Positions 1 to 9,902 of a stretch of 25,970 bases of DNA are shown piece by piece. Positions within the stretch are counted from its first letter, which is position 1, and every line of letters starts with the position of its first letter. The DNA comes from Heliocybe sulcata (taxonomy: Eukaryota; Basidiomycota; Agaricomycetes; Gloeophyllales; Gloeophyllaceae). The notes beneath the pieces are model-generated. The model was given only the letters and a program-made list of their open reading frames with translations, did no database searches and was not told the DNA's origin. The translations under genes and the position numbers were made by a program. The DNA lies in assembly GCA_004369045.1 (NCBI GenBank), contig ML213543.1, positions 49,144 to 75,113 on the forward strand, given 5' to 3'.

Positions 1-681
1 GATTGTCCCCCTTGGGTAAAGCACTGCAAGCATTTTTTCGATCGCGCATTCGGATCGAAGAGTGCCAAACATCCCGATTACGATCTCACCAGTACGCCGA
101 CTCCACAAGCGTTCCCACCAGAGTTGCAGCGAAGTACGGCGGAACGTGGCTGCTTACATGCGTACCTGAGGGTTGAAGGTGTCATGTATTCCACAGCCAG
201 ACAGCACACCAGAAACAGTCTCATCTTTTTCTATCCGCAAGGGAACAAATTGCTCGCGCCAGTTCCCGGATGCATCCAGTACATCTACAGTACTGGTAAT
301 TCTGCGAAGTTCGCAGTCAAGCATCAATTGCGTGCACCCGATGGTACGAAGAACCCATTCGATAAATGGAAAGTCGACTATCCTGCAGCAATCTACTCCC
401 GATCGTTGGCCTCAGAGCTAGAGGACGTCGGGACGGAGGACATATATTGTCATTTCGCCCGTTGTCCTTTGTCAGCAGAGCTAGTCATAGTGCTCCCACT
501 AGTGCAGGTTCATTATTTCCTCGCGTCCTCTTCCTTAGCGGCAGCTGATAGGCTCTTCTCCACAGAACTGAACTCGCCCCGTCCCCTTTACTGCTACATC
601 GCTACGTGTTCTACACGGGAGACGAAAGTAGATTTATTCATCCATAATATGTGTATCCGACCGCAAGATATCATTGATTAA
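1..681 (+). CDS. 3' end of a basidiomycete transposon-type protein (5' cut by window edge)
   Basis: Frame 1 is open from the first base to a TAA at 679-681, giving 226 residues with no start in the window. The middle of the protein carries a pattern that I associate with the C-terminus of transposon-encoded proteins in Agaricomycetes: NSLIFFYP, then PVPGCIQYIY, then FAVKHQL, NPFDKW, a YPAAIYSRSL block, and ISxxHFAR-like DIYCHFARC. These lie at about residues 70-160 of the visible part. After SAELVIVLPLV the sequence no longer resembles that pattern, so the last 60 residues may come from a frameshift or from read-through into unrelated sequence. No catalytic domain is visible because the 5' part is outside the window. 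The match to a Tnp2/CACTA-type tail is from memory and is not certain. It could be a live gene end or a relic. Confidence 0.5.
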   Translation, partial: DCPPWVKHCKHFFDRAFGSKSAKHPDYDLTSTPTPQAFPPELQRSTAERGCLHAYLRVEGVMYSTARQHTRNSLIFFYPQGNKLLAPVPGCIQYIYSTGNSAKFAVKHQLRAPDGTKNPFDKWKVDYPAAIYSRSLASELEDVGTEDIYCHFARCPLSAELVIVLPLVQVHYFLASSSLAAADRLFSTELNSPRPLYCYIATCSTRETKVDLFIHNMCIRPQDIID

Positions 682-833
682 ATAGTATTCAAGGGTAAAT
701 ATATATACTCTGCACCTTCGCATTGACCACACTGTCGTCCTTGCTCTCCACCACCGTCTCCGCCGTCGTCGTCCTGGCCCGTCCATCCTCCGCGACTCAG
801 CTCGCTTCCTGCTATTTTCGCCTCTGCCTAACT

Positions 834-1457
834 GCGCTTGCTGCGTTCATCCAGCAACCGCCCTTCTTCATCGTGCGCGCGACCCCACAGTGAGTTTTTC
901 GCGTTCTTGTCGCTGGCAACGGTACTAACTCGTTACTTGCTCGCTGCTCTCGTGCTCGTTCATCGGCGCTTGCTGCGTTCATCCAGCAACCGCCGTTCCT
1001 GGCCGTTCGTTGCTTACCGCGGTGAGTTCTACGCGTATCTCTTCGCGGCGACCGTTCTAACGTGAAATTTCCTTCCTCCTCGTCTTTGCTCCTCGGCGCT
1101 TGCTGCGTTCATCCAGCAACCGCCTCTCCTCGCCGTTCGTTGCTCAGTGTTTCTCGCCGATCGTTACTGTCGCGGTGAGTCTTTGTGCGTATCCCTTCGC
1201 GTGCTGACTCCTTATTCTCTCGCCGTGTTCTTCTCGCGCTTGCTGTGTTCGCCAGCAACCGCTTTCCTCGTGATCAGCCTCCCGCTCGCCACTCGTTGCT
1301 GTCGCGGTGAGTTTCCGTGCGTATCTCTTCACATGCTGACTTCTTATTTTTTTCGTTGCGTTCTTCGTCCTCGTCGCGCTTGCTGTGTTCGTCCAGCAAC
1401 TGCCCTTCATCGTTCTCGTCCTCGCAGCTCGCCGTTTATGTTTCTCCTCCAGTGAGT
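834..1457 (+). repeat. Five-unit diverged tandem array, each unit with a GTGAGT
   Basis: A C/T-rich array of five units starts at 834, 966, 1096, 1236 and 1376 (spacing 132, 130, 140, 140 bp). Each unit opens with GCGCTTGCTG, followed by CGTTC or TGTTC and then CAGCAAC. TTGCTG and CAGCAA can pair as a short hairpin. Each unit also contains a splice-donor-like GTGAGT 56-79 bp further on (890, 1022, 1175, 1307, 1452). The GTGAGT of the last unit is the donor of the first intron in my model of the next gene. The flank at 682-833 is C/T-rich with no gene. Long open frames in this stretch follow from its base composition and are not called as genes. Confidence 0.8.
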
Positions 1458-1859
1458 ACTCTACAATTCATGGATGAATATATTCATCTCCTTGCATAGG
1501 CAAAGGATTGCGCTTGGACGCCGGGCTTTGCTCGCCCCCTTCTCTCGCCGATTCACGCTGCAATGGGGCCGCGCGACCCGTTTGATGGACCAGGAAAAGA
1601 AGATCCTGGAGGAGATCAAGTCTCATCCACTTTTGAAGGATGAGGCTCATGACGGCCTTGTTATGTGAGTGCATCCTCTCAGTTAGTAACATTCAATTAA
1701 TCTCGATGTCTTCGCGGCAGGGGCGACACGCACGAAGCGGGCGATGAGCTTCACCTCACCGTCCGTATTCACGATGTTTGTACGCATCGCCTGATGACGA
1801 TGCATTGGTACACGGGTGCCCGGGTTGTATACAACAAAGAGAAGTACAATTGCAAGTAA
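1438..1859 (+). CDS. Small three-exon gene, unknown function
   Basis: Model: exons 1438-1451, 1500-1664 and 1721-1859, with introns of 48 nt (GTGAGT...TAG) and 56 nt (GTGAGT...CAG). Phases match at both joins and give 105 residues ending in a TAA at 1857. The N-terminus (MFLLQQRIALGRRALL, then more Arg) is basic and free of acids, so it could act as a mitochondrial presequence. It is followed by a charged helix (MDQEKKILEEIKSHPLL at about 39-55) and a beta-like segment (ELHLTVRIHDV). I do not recognise the family. A shorter form could start at the ATG of MDQEKK (1585). A last intron from 1856 to 1939 would only change the final residues to KTAL. The upstream repeat array looks like its leader. 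The gene is inferred from consistent splicing only, without homology. Confidence 0.5.
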
Positions 1860-2473
1860 ACGGTTCTGTTTTCTTGGAGGTACTCCCAGTGCCTCAGTAG
1901 CTTAAAATGTAACATATCAACTCTACTGATTTGTTGTAGAACTGCGCTATAAACCCCATTCTCTTCGCTACGCCACCGCTGATTGGTGGCTCAGCGCCAC
2001 AGCGGCCCGTCGGAGGCTGCCGCTTGCCGCTGTGGCGCGCAAGATGATGACCGGTACCGGACCGCCAGGATATGACCTAAGAGTATATCTCATATATAGC
2101 ACAGCATTTTCTCCCCTTATGCTATTGCTTGCCCAACTTGAAATTTTTCGTATCAGGTGTATCCATGTGTATTTATCCAATATAGGCATACATACTCATT
2201 TCAGGCGCAATTTGAAATATATGTCATTGACAAAGAACAGCACATAGTTCCAATATCTTTTCCTCCCGTGTGTGCATGTTATTTTTGGAATTCACTTCAA
2301 CATTTCCTACGGTGCCGGAGTCTTGTACATATTTCACATTTATCAACGGTTATGTGGAACATGATGTATATGGAAAATGAAATGCCATTTTGGGTGGGCA
2401 TCACATATCAAAGCCCACACCTCGATATAGGTCGACATTTACATCGACCACGTATATTCGGTTCTCTCCGGTG
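1860..2473. other. No gene seen; AT-rich flank
   Basis: Apart from the GC-rich hairpin at 1994-2038, this stretch is AT-rich with scattered TATA-like and TTTT runs. Open frames of 70-133 codons exist on both strands, but none has motifs or plausible splice partners, and one runs into the inverted-repeat arm. I see no gene. Confidence 0.5.
1994..2038. repeat. GC-rich perfect 13-bp inverted repeat
   Basis: GCGCCACAGCGGC (1994-2006) is exactly complementary to GCCGCTGTGGCGC (2026-2038), with a 19-nt GC-rich loop. It is a strong stem-loop in an otherwise AT-rich flank, downstream of the small gene. It could be a transcript-end structure, a remnant of a short inverted-repeat element, or chance. 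Confidence 0.7.
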
Positions 2474-3197
2474 GAGGCCTTATACAGGGGTCCATACATT
2501 CCCAAGTGCTAATAATAGATCATATAGCACTGCCTCTGTTGCCAGGAATATTTGCTGATTTATTGTGATTTTCCCCATATTTTATCGCTGTCTTTGAAGG
2601 CAGCGCAAGCTTACATCATGCAGATTATGTCAGAGCAGGGCTATGACGGACTTGCATGTTCGATAGTTGAGCTGCATGTGCATCATAGTTGCCTTAATCA
2701 GAATCTCTTATAGCCTGACTACAACTTTTTGTAGTCAACAGTAAGTAGCGCTCCTTTAGCAAGCCGGCAGCCAATCAGAAGCCAGGAATCCCAACCGGCG
2801 CGGAAACCTCGTAGTTGAAGCTCCGACAGTGTTCTCTCACGGTAAGAAATGAGTAAGTAAATGATTTGTAGTCCCTCTGCCAAGAACATGCACACAGCAC
2901 ACTCGGAATTGACTCATAAATCAGGCAAATATTTGGGAAGGTATAATATATGGGCCAGATAATATATTTGGAATTTCAGCCTCTGCCAAGAACAGGAGCA
3001 GAAGCACTGTGCAGATTACTGAAATGTGGCACTACAAATCAAAAACTGTAGTCTTGACTACAACCGGAGTTTCAATAAAGTGTTATCAAGACTACAATTT
3101 TAATTCCCACAGTTTCTCGGCATTATCGTGGGAGGATCTGCATTGTTCGGCATCGACCCGGTAAATACTCTTCCTTCGTAAACTCAGGACTCGTAAT
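2474..3197 (+). repeat. Left arm of ~724-bp inverted repeat
   Basis: This arm is the reverse complement of 9180-9902. I count roughly 30 differences over about 724 bp (near 96% identity by eye), with one small indel at the outer edge. It contains six copies of TGTAGTC/GACTACA (2717, 2730, 2867, 3047, 3056, 3090), two of which form a hairpin at 2717-2736. The inner edge at about 3190-3197 is the complement of the last codons and stop of the transposase fragment at 9193, so the arm is a copy of transposon 3' end plus flank. I see no target-site duplication outside the arms. Confidence 0.9.
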
Positions 3198-4172
3198 AAC
3201 GTCATGATACGACCACCATATAAAGTTCCATCTCCGACTCGATCCGACTTGCATGCTACCTTCGTACTGCCCTCCTGACTATGACCACGTCCATCATAGC
3301 CTGTGGCGAAAAGCATGCTACGGTGGCTTATTTGCAGAATCAACGACACACTTGAGGCAGCGGCCTCTATATCCATCGCTCACCTTCATACTCGAGTTGA
3401 ACGTGACCAGACGTACCGAGCCTGACGACAGAGGACAGAGGATCGGCAACCCGTTGCTGGGTTGCATCTACAAGTTGTCAAGGTCAGCATCCGTGGCAGT
3501 GCCCTGCAGCTCCGTCGACGTGGACTTTCGTCAATTAGTGATTCGTCACATCGTTGACTTTGTCCACCTGTGGAACTCACCGGACGGACGTTCCCCACCT
3601 CGGATCGGTTTTCTCCCACATGGGCAGTATCCTCTGGCGACATACCAATCGCGGCTCAGACTGCCAACGAGGAAAGCATTGGTCCCATTTACCCGACAGT
3701 GGGCGGGAGCCTAGTTAGGCGCTCACGACACTACGCCCTTCATCGCTGCGTTTAGCTCGGGTTTTCGGACTGGAGTCGACCTTCGATTGCCCTCCTGTGG
3801 AAGCTGGACTAGGTTTGTCTCCTTGACGCTACTAGTTGGGGACCTTGATGTAGATGCCGAAATCATCATACCGGACTTCATCACCGGTGCTCCTTAGTTC
3901 CTAAGCAAATTTACCACAGGCGATTTCTCATCATACAGTTGAAACTTTATATCGGTACGTTCTGATCTGTAAAACGTGCTTGAATGCTCCTGATCCCTTC
4001 CTGTCCTCGCAGAATTTGTGACAGGTCTTTTGAAAGCACTCTGCTGGATTCGTGGATTCTACGTCGCATCACCTGTGTCACCTTCTGATTCTACTCATTT
4101 ACTTCGTCTCGTAGCCTGGATCGCACTTCTCGCAGTGCAATACTCAAGCCGTCGACCGCCGCCAAGGGCGTT
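3198..4172. other. No gene recognised between left arm and copy A
   Basis: A plus-strand open frame of 153 codons (3253-3714) and an overlapping minus-strand frame (3386-3643) are present. Neither has a recognisable motif, and both look Arg/Ser/Pro-rich as expected by chance. The stretch lies directly downstream of copy A and may hold its 3' UTR or transposon remains. I could not match it to the sequences downstream of copies B or C. Confidence 0.4.
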
Positions 4173-5364
4173 TCAGCTGTGCCATGTCAGATCTTGTTGA
4201 TCGTCCATCGTTCTCAAGGCCACAAGGAATGATGTACTGCTGCAGAAGTCACAAGTGAGCAAATACCGAGAGCGCTGTCACCCGCCTACGCGTACCATGT
4301 GCTCGATGAACTCATTTATCTCGATCAATCTCCTCTTATTGTCAAGGGAATATGCTATAACGTTGTACCTCTGTCGCGCCTCCGACTTGACAGCAGATGT
4401 CAAAGGGTCGATATCTGGCTGAAAGTAATATGGATTCGATCGAATGGCCTCCATAGCTTGTTCAAAGGCTTCAAGCTCAGATCTTGTGTGGATCCGGATA
4501 GGGACATCCTGAAGGCGGAATGTACTGTAATAGTGTACTAGCGGAGACACCATGGTCCATGAAGAGTCCCTTTGTCATGCGCATACATTGCAATTAGAGA
4601 CAGAAAAACGCGATGCACAAAGCGTGGGTACATACATGATAACGGCTGGTACATCCTCAGGTGGACAGCTCGCGATGCATATCAAGTCCTCCTTAAATAC
4701 CACCAGTTCTTCGAGCGGACGCATGATTGTCGGGCTGATGCCCCTGCGGGACGCTTCTTGACATAAGCGCAGTAGTGCGTCGTGGACGAGCGGGAGAGTG
4801 TGACAGTGCTCGTCCGGGGGAAGGGAGAGGACGAGAAGTGAAAGATAATAGGCGGCGGTAAGACGAACTGAGAGGTTATACCTCCTGTCACTAGACAGTA
4901 CACATCTTGTTATCTATTACTGGAAGTGATCGATAGCAGACTTACATCGTGAACTGCACCAGCCTCTCAGTCTCATCACGGGGATGAGAACTCGCACTCA
5001 TGATCTCGAAAAGCATAAATGGTTGTTTGAACCACCAGCCGAGGTGCCTGGTACACCTGTAGTCTCCGGTTTCCTTTCCCCAGGGACGACTGCGACGGAT
5101 AAGTCTAGTATAAGTCGCGTCGGGGCCATTGCCGAGGAGGTCAGAGCACAAGCTGAGGAACATCTCGAGCGGAGCAGCCACTCGCTTCACGAGTCTTCCG
5201 AACGTCCTTCCGGGGCCGACAGCATCGTCGATGGAGGAGTCGTCGTTGTCGGAGTCGGCATACTCGTACTTGACATCGCCGATGGTGATGCGACCGCCGG
5301 GACCGAGCCATTCAAAAGCGGCGCCGCTGAGCTCGACGACAGAGAGATCCTGAGCTGGAGACAT
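4173..5364 (-). CDS. Uncharacterised four-exon gene, copy A (intact)
   Basis: Exons 5364-4946, 4884-4636, 4524-4282 and 4239-4173, with introns of 61, 111 and 42 nt, all GT-AG. Phases agree throughout, giving 325 residues. The start (MSPAQDLSVVEL) is chosen because copies B and C begin at the same point. Visible blocks: EWLGPGGRITIGDV at about 18-31; an acidic stretch followed by SIDDAVGPGRTFG; AAPLEMFLSLCSDLLGNGPDATYTRL; after the first intron RLTAAYYLSLLVLSLPP and DALLRLCQEASRRGI; then RSELEAFEQAMEAI and INEFIEHMVRV near the end. It looks soluble and mostly helical, with no signal peptide and no enzyme motif I know. Many differences from copy B are third-position changes. It lies within the inverted-repeat block, tail towards the left arm. 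An alternative acceptor for the second intron (ACAAG) is also in phase. Function unknown. Confidence 0.75.
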
Positions 5365-5789
5365 GACAATCTGGAAATGAAGGAGAGAAGCGCGGAAGAT
5401 AGCTCTAGACTGCAGGACCGACATCGCACCCGGGCTCGCGCTTGGAGCACTGCCCAGCTGTGTACTGTTCTCGAGATCTCATCTTACCAGCCCCTCTTAT
5501 CACCCAATCACAGCTTTGCTGCACATCTTCAGAGTCTGAGCTGCCCGAGTTCCCCGCGCCTCGAGAGCTATATCTGGCCTCTTCGAGTGACCCGCAGCCC
5601 GTGTGCTTTTCAAATACACACCTGAGGGTACATATCATTGCTGCCATGCGGCGTAAGCGGTAGTAGCACGAGGCATATACGGAACGCTCGATAACTCTTG
5701 CAGTCTTGAATGGGTCCTGTGCCCACTACATGCTCAGTTGAAGCAAACATCAGGAAAAAGAGACATGAGAATGTAGCGCTCCATTGCCA
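5365..5789. other. Upstream region of copy A; possible 5' UTR intron
   Basis: On the minus strand a pyrimidine-rich tract ending CATTTCCAG lies six bases before the ATG of copy A. A possible donor (GTAAGATGAG) lies about 120 nt upstream, so a 5' UTR intron is plausible. I found no TATAAG like that of copies B and C. A plus-strand open frame from about 5442 has no recognisable content. Confidence 0.35.
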
Positions 5790-6062
5790 GAGTAGGGTAT
5801 GTAGTCTTGTAACTAACCCCCCGATTCTATAACACTCTGTGTCATTGGTTTAAGCAATGCAGGACAATCGATGACTACATCATACCGCCCATGCAATGTA
5901 GCCATTGTAGTTCCCGAGTCACGTTGCAGCTGTAGCGCAGTGTAGTACAATGTAGCACGGGTAGTACTATAGGCCTGTAGTCTCGTAGCACCACATAGTA
6001 TACCATAGGAATAGGAGCCAGATCCAATACTCTGCCTATTGCGACCAAAACCTTCACATGCA
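5790..6062. repeat. TGTAG-rich subterminal-type repeat cluster
   Basis: Around ten copies of TGTAG or GTAGT and their complements occur here (for example TGTAGTC at 5800 and 5976, GACTACA at 5873, and CTGTAGCGC near 5930). It lies just past the stop of the DUF6532 gene. The same core TGTAGTC recurs in the inverted-repeat arms, and CTGTAGCGC recurs near 13384, after the orphan Plavaka C-terminus. Clustered short repeats near element ends are typical transposase-binding regions of CACTA-like elements. That this is an element end is an inference. Confidence 0.5.
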
Positions 6063-6123
6063 ATAGTAGTCAAAGAGCAAGATATTATTTATATGGTGCA
6101 GACAGTTGAGAGAATACTGGTAT

Positions 6124-8105
6124 CTAGGACTCGATATCCTCCTCCTCCTCCTCCGAGCTGCCTTCATACAGTCCTCCATGCTCATGGTAGTCTTGTATGG
6201 CTGCTGCGATGGCATCCCCAGACATGGGGCCCCTCCGGCCCTCTGTCCTCATGTCTACACCAGAATGGAACCTGTTGTGATGTCGACAGTGAGTAGTGAC
6301 CATATACGAGATGCTGCTACTACGCACCGTCCGTTCTCAGCGAGAGCGCGCCTGATATCTCCCAAAATCTCCTTACCTCCCTCCTTCTTGAAGTTATACA
6401 GCATCTGGAGGATATCTTCGTAGCGCTCCTTGTACTTCTGGGTGGTGAAGTCGATACGATGTTTCTTCCCAGTCTCCCATTCTTCGATGCAACATTCAAT
6501 CTATTTGCAAATCAGTCACACTCTCGGTGTTAACTGATTGCCACGTACTGCAGTGAACATGAGTGCGAGACACTCATGCGATATCTCCCCGAAATACATG
6601 CCGTACCGGATCCCTTCGTCATCCGGATCCTTAAACCACATGGCATTTACCAGCTTTTGTATGATCTTGTGCTGGAAAGCTCCCTTGCGTCCCTCTGAAC
6701 TCCGGTGCTGCAATTCAATATGTTCAGGAAGATATGGTCGAATATAATAGCAGCAAACGTACACGGTAAGTGTAGTTGTAATCGTCGAGTAGGACTTCAG
6801 CGCGCTTGCGATTGCGCTGTATAGTGGACGGCCGAATACCGGTTTCAAAATTGTAGAGGGTCTCGACCAGCGGCCGTGCCTTTGACTTAAGTTCCCCACG
6901 GACATGCGCATCACGCGCCATGATCTCCAGAAGAAGCATAAGCCGCTTCTGTATGTCTAAGAAAGGTAAGGAGAAGACATACTAATTTGCATATATCTCC
7001 ATCGAGCGGGATATCCATTTTCAGAGCCTCGCAGGCCTTAGCCCATGATTCCGCTGCCATCTTCGAAACGTCCAGTCGTCTGGAAGCGGGGAAAGGGTTC
7101 TCAGAAACCAGGAGGCACCTGAAATGCCTGATACCCTCCTCGATTACATCACGAACATCGTCATCGTAGTTGGACACCTTCGGGCGCTTACAACCACGGC
7201 GAGCATTAGGAGCCACCGACGAATCTTCACGCACCGTGGAATCTTCATGCTCATCAATGCTGCAATCTAATTCTGCATCCTGAACTCCGGTCTCATCCTC
7301 CTCCTCCTGGAATCGACCCTGCGCTGGCGATGGCCGAACTTCTGAAGAATGATCATCGGCAGACCCTGGCGATAGTGAGCGTACACATTTCCGGGACATA
7401 TACATGGATGGATGATCCAGACGATTGCTGCTACGATGCCCGGTCCCTGGGGAAAGCAACAATGACCAGAGTTAGTACAAAACCAAATAGAGGCTTACAA
7501 AGGGACAGACCACGGGCATTCTCTTCTTGATCATCATCATCGAGCGGCGTATCAGCACGTCCATCTGTAAACTGAGACCTATCCAACCGGGTAGACGGAA
7601 TTGGTGGTATATTCGAGTCTCGATGTGCGAGGGCTTGCTTCAAAGGTTGTATTACCGCCTTCGTAGTGAACTGCATGTACAAAGTTCAAGGTCAGGTCGA
7701 GGGTTCAGAGACAGACGTACAGCATTCGATGGTATCGGATTGGCTGGGATATCTGTATCCGATCCATCACCCGGATCGATGTTGCCGGTCACTTTGCGTT
7801 GATGCAGCTGCTCAGCCTTGCGTGCCTTCCAAGCATCAAGCTCATGCTGCTCCACGATTTTCTGTCGACGAGCGGCATCTTGCATCCCAACGGCATTTTC
7901 CTTCTCAACTGGAAACCACTATGAGCATACGAAACAGTAGTTCATACGGGCGTTCACCTTGATAATCACCCCGTTCAGTAGCGCGACGAGCTCGGCCATG
8001 GGAGGAGGCTTGCAGCTGCATGTGTCCTACAGGCTGTACTGCATCCGGGAACAGCTGCTTTTTTGCATTCTGGCGCCGTGTAGGCTTCTGGGAGACTGCG
8101 CGCAT
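6124..8105 (-). CDS. DUF6532-domain protein, eight exons
   Basis: Exons 8105-7958, 7908-7721, 7670-7499, 7446-6983, 6948-6763, 6707-6549, 6500-6328 and 6271-6124. Introns are 49, 50, 52, 34, 55, 48 and 56 nt, all GT-AG, and every join keeps phase, giving 545 residues. The N-terminal 260 residues are charged and low in structure (ARRQKIVEQHELDAWKARKA; acidic DDDDQEE and EEEDE runs; a basic RRGCKRPK). The DUF6532 domain runs from about 265 to 480: VIEEGIRHFRCLLVSENPFP, RGELKSKARPLVETLYNF, HKIIQKLVNAMWFKDPDDEG, IECCIEEWETG. The C-terminus is acidic (SSEEEEEDIES). DUF6532 proteins are multicopy in basidiomycetes and of unknown function. The 34-nt intron is unusually short but needed for frame. 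The start is the first ATG before the protein runs into transposase sequence. Confidence 0.82.
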
Positions 8106-8117
8106 GTTCTTCGCAGA

Positions 8118-9193
8118 TGCTTCACAGAGAAGTATAGGGCACTTGCAGGCTACCGGCTGTTTCATGATTGCATGCGCTCGATCTTGAAGCCTTTGATAGC
8201 AGCCGGGAAGGAGGGTATTGTGATGACCTGTGCTGATGGACACTTGCGTCGAGTGTATCCAATTCTCGCAGCATACATTGCCGACTACCCCGAACAATGC
8301 CTGGTTGCATGCTGTAAGCAGAACTGCTGTCCAAAATGCACAGTCAGTCCTGATGACCGTGGCTCCCCTGTCATATCGGTGCTACGTGACCAGGCGACCA
8401 CGGCAATCGTGCTAGAGAAGAAGGCGAATGACATAGAAGACCCACGGTTCACGGCTCAAGGCCTTCATCCAGTCTGGAAGCCATTCTGGGTGGACCTCCC
8501 ATTTTCCGACATCTTCGCCTGCTTCACGCCGGATATCTTGCATCAGCTGCACAAGGGAATCTTCAAAGATCACCTCGTTAACTGGATTTGTGAGCTTGGA
8601 TCCGACCAGGAGATAGACACATGGTTCAAGGCCATGACTGGCTGAAAGGCATCACATCGATCTCACAATGGACTGGTAATGAGCACCGCCAGATGACCCG
8701 CGTGTTCATTGCTATCTGTGCAGGCTGCATGGATAATCATGTCACTAAGGCTGCGACATGCCTCCTCGACTTCATTTACTATGCCCAGTATCAGCGCCAT
8801 ACCTCTGAGACCCTAGCTCTTATGCAGCAAGCCCTCGATGGCTTCCACGCGGTCAAAGGCATTTTCATACAATACCTTGTTCGGCAGCATTTCAATATAC
8901 CAAAATTCCATTCCTTATTGCACTATATCGACACCATCCGAGCTCTTGGTACGGCCGACGGGTACAACACTGAATCGCCGGAACACCTTCATATCGAATA
9001 TGCAAAGAATGCGTATCGCGCAAGCAACAAGCGCGATTACGAGATCCAGATGGCCAGGTGGCTGCAAAGGCAGGATGCAGCGGCTAGACTTGCTTTGTAT
9101 ATCGAGTGGGTAACTGGTCAGGCAAATTTTGATAAGGTGGGGGACGGCGAAGGGAACGAGGAGGATGACGATGAAGAAGATTATGAGTCCTGA
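8118..9193 (+). pseudogene. Truncated, frameshifted Plavaka transposase (core region)
   Basis: The transposase begins abruptly at FTEKYRALAGYRLFHDC (about 8118), just past the start of the divergent DUF6532 gene. Plavaka core blocks follow: MTCADGHLRRVYPILAAYIA, a CPKC motif, TPDILHQLHKGIFKDHLVNW (presumed second catalytic Asp), then NTESPEHLHIEYAKNAYRAS (presumed catalytic Glu) and YIEWVTG. The N-terminal zinc-finger region and the first catalytic Asp block (SSDKT) are missing. A frameshift with loss of a few residues occurs near 8630 (after DTWFKAMT, continuing at WLKGITSISQWTGNEH). The protein ends in an acidic tail with TGA at 9191, about 250 residues short of a full Plavaka. The last codons lie in the right inverted-repeat arm. 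Open sequence upstream to 7959 is better explained by the opposite strand. It is not functional as it stands. Confidence 0.88.
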
Positions 9194-9902
9194 GTTTACA
9201 AAGGAAGAGTCTTTACCGGGTCGACGCCGAACAATGCAGATCCTCCCACGATAATGCCGAGAAACTGTGGGAATTAAAAGTGTAGTCTGGATAACACTTT
9301 ATTGAAACTCTGGTTGTAGTCGAGACTACAGTTTTTGATTTGTAGTGCCACATTTCAGTAATCTGCACAGTGCTCCTGCTCCTGTCCTTGGCAGAGGCTG
9401 AAATTCCAAATATACTATTTGGCCCATATATTACACCTTTCCAAATATTTGCCTGATTTATGAGTCAATTCCGAGTGTGCTGTGTGCATGTTCTTGGCAG
9501 AGGGACTACAAATCATTTACTTACTCATTTCTTACCGTGAGAGAGCACTGTCAGAGCTTCAACTACGAGGTTTCCGCGCCGGTTGGGATTCCTGGCTTCT
9601 GATTGGCTGCCGGCTTGCTAAAGGAGCGCTACTTACTGTTGACTACAAAAAGTTGTAGTCAGGCTATAAGAGATTCTGATTAAGGCAACTATGACGCACA
9701 TGCAGCTCAACTATCGAACATGCAAGTGCGTCATAGCCCTGCTCCGACATAATCTGCATGATGTAAGCTTGTGCTGCCTTCAAAGACAGCGATAAAATAT
9801 GGGGAAAATCACAATAAATCAGCAAATATTCCTGGCAACAGAGGCAGTGCTATATGATCTATCATTAGCACCTGGGAATGTATGGAGCCCTGTATAAGCC
9901 TC
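9180..9902 (-). repeat. Right arm of ~724-bp inverted repeat
   Basis: Reverse complement of 2474-3197, with the same TGTAGTC motifs in mirror order. The inner edge includes the last codons of the transposase fragment. The outer edge (ATAAGCCTC) lies inside the first unit of a tandem repeat that continues to about 10340, so the arm's end does not coincide with the repeat's end. Confidence 0.9.

Noticed and set aside
2157-2558. 133-codon plus-strand open frame
   Set aside because: It crosses the outer boundary of the left inverted-repeat arm into noncoding arm sequence and has no recognisable motif.
4984-5625. 213-codon plus-strand open frame
   Set aside because: It is antisense to the first exon of copy A, whose reading is conserved in copies B and C. 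The plus-strand frame has no conserved content of its own.
7959-8117. Plus-strand open frame extending the Plavaka fragment upstream
   Set aside because: It has no Plavaka similarity, and the opposite strand reads as the first exon of the DUF6532 gene with consistent splicing.
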